DNA of 64,000 bases, from assembly GCF_018446385.1 (NCBI RefSeq), contig NC_055998.1:68628744-68692743 (forward strand), written 5' to 3'. Source of the stretch: Zingiber officinale (Eukaryota > Streptophyta > Magnoliopsida > Zingiberales > Zingiberaceae). Below are positions 59,515 through 64,000 of the stretch, piece by piece. Numbering within the stretch: the stretch's first letter is position 1; each line of letters begins with the position of its first letter. A program made the position numbers and the translations under genes. The notes below the pieces were generated by a model that saw only the letters and a program-made list of their open reading frames with translations, made no database searches and was not told the origin of the DNA.

Positions 59515-62500
59515 TCAGTCGTCGTCGGCGCTATCTGGTTGCGGTTTCGATGCAACATCTCCAGAAAACAACTCCGAGCTGTATGGTTGTTTCAGTTCTC
59601 CCTGTTCCAGAGAATAATTTCAAGCTTAAAGCAGTTGATAACCCGTGCGTTGACAAAATAAGCAACTTTGCCTATGAAGAAGAAAAAAAAACACTGGACA
59701 TAGATTATAGAAGAGATTTGTGTAGAGCACCGGCATGATGATAGCATGTATCAATGTGTCTCAACAGGTAATTGTTAGTAGATATAAGAAAGGAACTAAC
59801 CGTGATTGCTTTATTTTCAGCTTCCAGTTCCCTGCAAGTTTTCTTGAGACGTTCAAGTTCCACTCTGAGTGCATCATTCTCACTGTTTAAATCAACAACT
59901 TTCTTTGCCAACTCCTCGCATTCTTGCTGATAAAAAGGATAATCAAATGAACTACTGATGATGATTTTCTGCTGCTATCGACATTGTAGAGCTAAAAATT
60001 TAAAACAAAAATAATCTAAAAAAAAACAGTTGCATTGAAATCAGTGCATGCAACTCAAACTGCAAAGCTAGTTCAGATGTCAACTCTAAATTATGAAAGC
60101 ACTTAACTATAGAAACAAAAACCCCAACAGTGAAAAGGAATTCTGGCACATTGAAACAAACAATACCAACAATTTAGCTTATGCATCACAGGATAATATC
60201 CATACAATGAGAAAAGCAAAACAGCAAATGAGAACTTCGATAACATTGAACTTACAAGTTACATGGCAAATTTGGTAATAGAGGAAGACTCCAGTGTGAG
60301 AAACATAAATACCACCATATGAGGTGATAAATTTAACTATGCTCTTGTATCCACTCAAATAAACGATAGTAGGTAACTAATAAGATGTCGGCACTTAAAC
60401 TAAAGTTAGATCTATTGATATCCAAGTGTAATTAAATACCAAGAGTCAACATAAAAAATAATTGTGTGTTTTGTTTTTCAGAGATTAGAATGCTAATAGA
60501 TGAGTAAAGTTACAAGGAATGATAAAGGAAAAAAAATATTACGATCTGGGAGCAACAATTAGGTATAGCCCCAATAAGTAAATTAAGTGAAAAATAAAAA
60601 GATCAATAATGAGGAATAAAATACAAACTTAGACAAATTGAATCAATTAATAATTAAAACTATGAGGGGGTACTAAAGAATCTTCATTTTGCATTAAAAA
60701 AATAAGTAGAGTTCAATAATAGTAGGATCATATCGATGTAACTGAACAAAATTATTAGGGCTCATGGTTGGATTGATGTTGTTGGTGGTTGTAAAGCCAA
60801 CATAAGCTTATACAAGAGAACTGAAATAGAACGGTTGGTTTAATATTGTTTGTGATTCTGAAGTCAACATAAGCCTACACATGAGAACTGAAAGAATACC
60901 ACTTTCATACAGAACGTAAGCCATGAGAAGTATAAAACAGTATTAAGAATAAACCAAAGAGTACATAACATCATGATAATACAAAATAGCATCACTTTTG
61001 CTTGATTAGAGCAACATAATTTAGACAAGAAAGAGTTAATAATAGTAAAAAGAATTTCTCAATTATCTAACATAAACTACAATATATACTTGAATACATA
61101 AATTACAGTAAGTGGAAACATAGAAAGGCCTTGAAAAGAAAATCAGACTCGTAACATACTTCTAGACATTCACAATAAGCTGTGGAGGAAAACTAGGAAA
61201 ATGTTCAATGGGTTTTAACAGGAGAAAAGCTCAAGAGTGTGAAATACAAATTCTAGACTTGCAGACATGACTAGATTCAAAAGCTTCGGTTTGGGAATAT
61301 GACCAGCAGCTCAGGAATATGAACAGAATGGCAATGCCAATGAAGTCTAATGCTTTAATTTTCATTTCTTTAGTATATAAAGCTTTTTGAAAATGCTTTG
61401 ATACAACACTTCAACAATTCAATTTACATATAGATAATAAACCAAGGGGGAGATCTAAGACCTCAACCAACATAGAGTATTTCGAAATGCAGAAACTTGA
61501 GGAAAATGAAGAATTACTTGACAATCACCCATATGATTTGTAGGATTCCTAATGATAAAAGGAAATTAAAATAATGTTTTGTGCAATTTTCATAAGATAC
61601 TACTTGTGAGTGAAGCCTACCTGCCTCCTTAACCTGGATCTCCTAGCAGATTCCCTGTTAGATTGTTTTCTTCTCTCCCTCTTCAGTTCACGTTCATCCT
61701 AGCCAGATACTACTTATAAGTAAAGAATGACTTCAGGAAACAAAACAAACAAATTATCCTTTAAATAGGTGTTATGACAACCATAAGATAGATCATATAT
61801 GAAACAAAACACTAGATGCAAAATTATCCGTCATTCCATGATTGTGTGGATCAAACAAACTAATAAATGGGATCAATTTTTATCTATGCATGATATGCCC
61901 ATCCCAACCATTACTGTTCATCACAATAAACCCATTACCCACCTTCAAAGAAGATCCAGCAAGGGAGTTGCTCCAAAAATCCATGCCAATATTCAAATTA
62001 GATTGAGGACTAGGCAATGCAGCTCTTCCTGGGGCAGATACTGGAAGCTTCTTGGCAGTCCGTACCCTTCCACTGTATGAAGATTTAGCTTTAGCATCAC
62101 TACTGTTGGAAGGGTGAGATTCACCTGGACATAACCAATGCGGTTAGCATCATAAAAAATTGCAAATTGATGAAGACAATAAATACATCTGCTCCAGAAT
62201 TTACCTTCTGAAACCAAATTGCCATAACTTCTCTTTCTAGCTGTGCCGTGCTCCTGAAGAGTTAAGGAAGCTTAGAGTTAAGTTGAATTGACCATAATTA
62301 TGGTATTCAAATACATAAGAATAAGGTTAGAGATTAAAATTCAAGAAAAGAAGGCAGCACAACAGGAGAGTCATTTTGCTTACCTTAATTGGACCATCAT
62401 CTTCAGTATCTGATGTACCCTCCGTCGCACTATCATCACTGCCAATTAGACGAAATACTTTGGACAATTTTCAACAAAAGCAACGATTATCATGAATTTA

Positions 62501-63283
62501 GCTAACAAATCAAACCTCTGTGAAACATCCTCCCTTTCGCTGAAGGAGCCTTTGGTAGCGTTCACTGATTTCCCTGGCGAGCCTTCTGTTTTTGGAGCCT
62601 CCTTGTTTATTAAGTGTTTATCCTTTGCCTCTGGAGGCCTCTCTTCCGTTTCTGGTATTGGATAAGACATTCCCTGGGCAATCGCAGTTCGCTTAGACTA
62701 ATTATTCTCGATCAAAAGCCGAATTTTAATTTAACCACAAGAGTAAGGGAGACAAAAAAGAAAGGGGAGGAGCGCAGATGAATCCCAAAATATATTACCG
62801 CATTCAGTAAGGGCTGAGCATAGAACCCTCCAGGAGGGTAGAAGGAAGTATAAGGAATCGGACTACTGTATGGCGGCATCACGTGCTGTGGATTCAATTG
62901 CCCCAAAACAAAACAACAACAAGCGGTAAGAAAATTTAATTTTCTGAGTTGCAAGATGCAAACTTTTTCGCTTGGAACCCCACCGACGCACCGACCGAGA
63001 AGAGAGAGCAACGAACCTGGGCTCCCCAAACGATCGGCTGCCCTGCAGCAACAGGAGGAGGCGGGTAGAAGGCCTGGGGCATCACGGCTCCTCGGCCGTA
63101 AAAGGCATGAAGCGAGGCGGACCATTCGGGAGAGAAGGGAGCGGGGGACGCCAGCAATGGTGGCGGTGGTTCCTGGAGCGACTTGGCAGCCGCGGAAGTA
63201 GTGGGGGTGGCAGGGGAGGTCGAGGCCGTCCCCGTCGTCGTCGTCGTCGTCGTCGTCGTCATCTTCTCCTTGGGCAAGTCCAT
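59515..63283 (-). CDS. G-box-binding factor, GBF1-like bZIP transcription factor
   Basis: Nine exons in gene order: 63283-63017, 62885-62799, 62673-62516, 62438-62384, 62253-62205, 62124-61943, 61698-61621, 59926-59801, 59601-59515, all phases consistent, giving 362 residues. The N-terminal half is the Pro-rich MFMR/GBF region (PPPPLLASPAPFSPEWSASL, MPPYSSPIPYTSFYPPGGFY). An acidic Ser-rich stretch (SDDSATEGTSDTEDDG) follows. The basic region (about 267-292, KQSNRESARRSRLRRQ, with the invariant N-x7-R) is followed by a zipper with Leu at five exact heptads in exon 8. It is a nuclear factor that binds CACGTG/ACGT elements as a dimer. A run of Thr near the N-terminus is encoded by a microsatellite. 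Intron 7 is 1.7 kb. The gene looks intact. Confidence 0.95.
60766..60894. repeat. Two-unit tandem repeat (period 67 bp) in GBF intron 7
   Basis: Units share GGTTGG, TTGTGGTT/TTGTGATT, CAACATAAGC and GAGAACTGAAA. About 80 percent alike. No coding role. Confidence 0.7.
63231..63261. repeat. (CGT)n coding microsatellite in GBF exon 1
   Basis: About nine CGT units, read on the minus strand as a run of nine Thr codons after KEKM. Confidence 0.9.
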
Positions 63284-63434
63284 GGCTGAAGGAGTAGGTG
63301 GAGAAGACGACGAGTGAAAGAGCTTGCTTGAGTTGGACCGATAGATCGGAGCGCGTTAGGGTTTCGTACTCACAGAGAGTTCGACGCGGCCATTGGAGGT
63401 GGGCACGCGAACCTTACCTGCCAATTTTACTTGA

Positions 63435-63444
63435 TGACGTGTCA
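63435..63444. promoter_or_regulatory. ACGT-core (C/G-hybrid box) in the GBF promoter
   Basis: TGACGTGTCA, 152 bases upstream of the GBF start codon. It combines a C-box half and an ABRE/G-box half, both bZIP targets. A CCAAT-box (CCATTGG) lies near 63393. Intergenic span to the next gene is 63284-63838. Confidence 0.5.
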
Positions 63445-63838
63445 CTGTTTCATTTCTTTTAACCTATTATTATAAATTATTTAAATTTTATAAATAAGAA
63501 ATTCTTCCTCTGGAAAGAATTTTTTCCAGAGAAATAAATATATTCTTAATTTAATTTACAATCCTAATGGCTAATGCACATGATAAAGTGGTTAAAAATG
63601 ATGCCTAATAACAAGTTTTCCATAATTAATTCATTTACACATCACAGCTCTTGCCAGGCTGTGTCGGGCACAGCCCAAATCGTGCAGGGCTGGACTGGAT
63701 CACAGGCGGTTCGGCCCATTTGACACCACCGAGTAATATAACTTTCGGAGGTACTAACTACTAACTACTACTGCACATTGCATAGTCCTCATAGACACAG
63801 ACACAGACACAGTTTAACTGAGAGGCAGGCAGTGCAAT

Positions 63839-64000
63839 CTACTCCAGCAATCGTCTGCGTTTGCACCAAGCAATGGAGATCACATAGAGCAAGACACTAC
63901 CAATGGTTCCGCCTCCAATGGTCCACAAAAACTCAGTCGTGCCAGACTTCTTCTCGTCGAACAGACTGACCTGAATGTTCATGCCAAACACACCGACAAT
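63839..64000 (-). CDS. CorA-like Mg transporter, C-terminal exon (partial)
   Basis: The last 53 codons plus TAG are visible; the gene continues past the right edge. It starts in frame with IVGVFGMNIQVSLFDEKK. GMN is the selectivity motif of the CorA/MRS2 channel superfamily, placed at the end of the first membrane helix. A short loop, a second hydrophobic helix (about FLWTIGGGTIGSVLLYVISI) and a basic tail CKRRRLLE follow. The arrangement fits the plant 'CorA-like' family rather than classical MRS2, from the GMN-xx-LFD loop and the WCK ending. It predicts Mg2+ or divalent transport across a membrane; location unknown. Confidence 0.85.
   Translation of the reverse strand: MVGVFGMNIQVSLFDEKKSGTTEFLWTIGGGTIGSVLLYVISIAWCKRRRLLE

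Overview
The window is nuclear DNA of a flowering plant. It has intron-rich genes of plant families (class II formin, proline-rich/bZIP G-box factor, isoprenylated heavy-metal-binding protein, LOG-like hydrolase), hAT and Tourist-like MITEs, an RTE-type LINE, and a deep nest of Ty1/Copia (mostly Sirevirus-type) and Ty3/Gypsy fossils. The first coding exons of the formin, the G-box factor and the HMA gene are GC-rich at third positions while later exons are AT-rich. That gradient is typical of commelinid monocots, so a Zingiberales- or Poales-like plant is my best guess; the order is not proven.

Layout. 1-4.7 kb: last four exons of a CNNM/CorC (DUF21) chloroplast Mg transporter homologue (+), with a 5'-truncated LINE in one intron. 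4.7-6.8 kb: intergenic DNA with a hAT MITE. 6.8-8.6 kb: a truncated formin copy whose open frame runs into a piece of the DUF21 gene. 8.6-14.7 kb: a second, broken 3' end of the DUF21 gene split by a young Copia element. 16.7-41.9 kb: nested retroelement fossils, including two solo LTRs with clear 5-bp target duplications. 44.7-45.6 kb: an intact three-exon HIPP/Pi21-like gene (+). 47.1-55.5 kb: an intact 17-exon class II formin (+, about 2,088 residues). 56.5-58.8 kb: a LOG-like gene (-) with a Tourist-like MITE in intron 1. 59.5-63.3 kb: a GBF-type bZIP gene (-). 63.8 kb to the end: last exon of a CorA-like Mg transporter (-).

History read from the sequence. A block running from inside the DUF21 gene to the middle of the formin was duplicated in tandem. 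The left copy keeps the whole DUF21 3' end but a formin cut off at the breakpoint; the right copy keeps the whole formin but only a stump of the DUF21 gene. The junction near 8,560 makes a formin/DUF21 chimeric open frame. The left formin also lost its TATA box and PTEN-like exons. The right copy then took a Copia insertion with LTRs about 1.7 percent apart, younger than the duplication (about 5 percent in one formin stretch). The HIPP gene and the retroelement nest lie between two points that are adjacent in the left copy.

The genes do not form one pathway. The most unusual signals are the duplication-born chimera, two GC-AG introns in neighbouring genes, LTR promoters with subfamily-specific palindrome arrays and TATA boxes set inside perfect inverted repeats, and a very long repeat-built FH1 domain.
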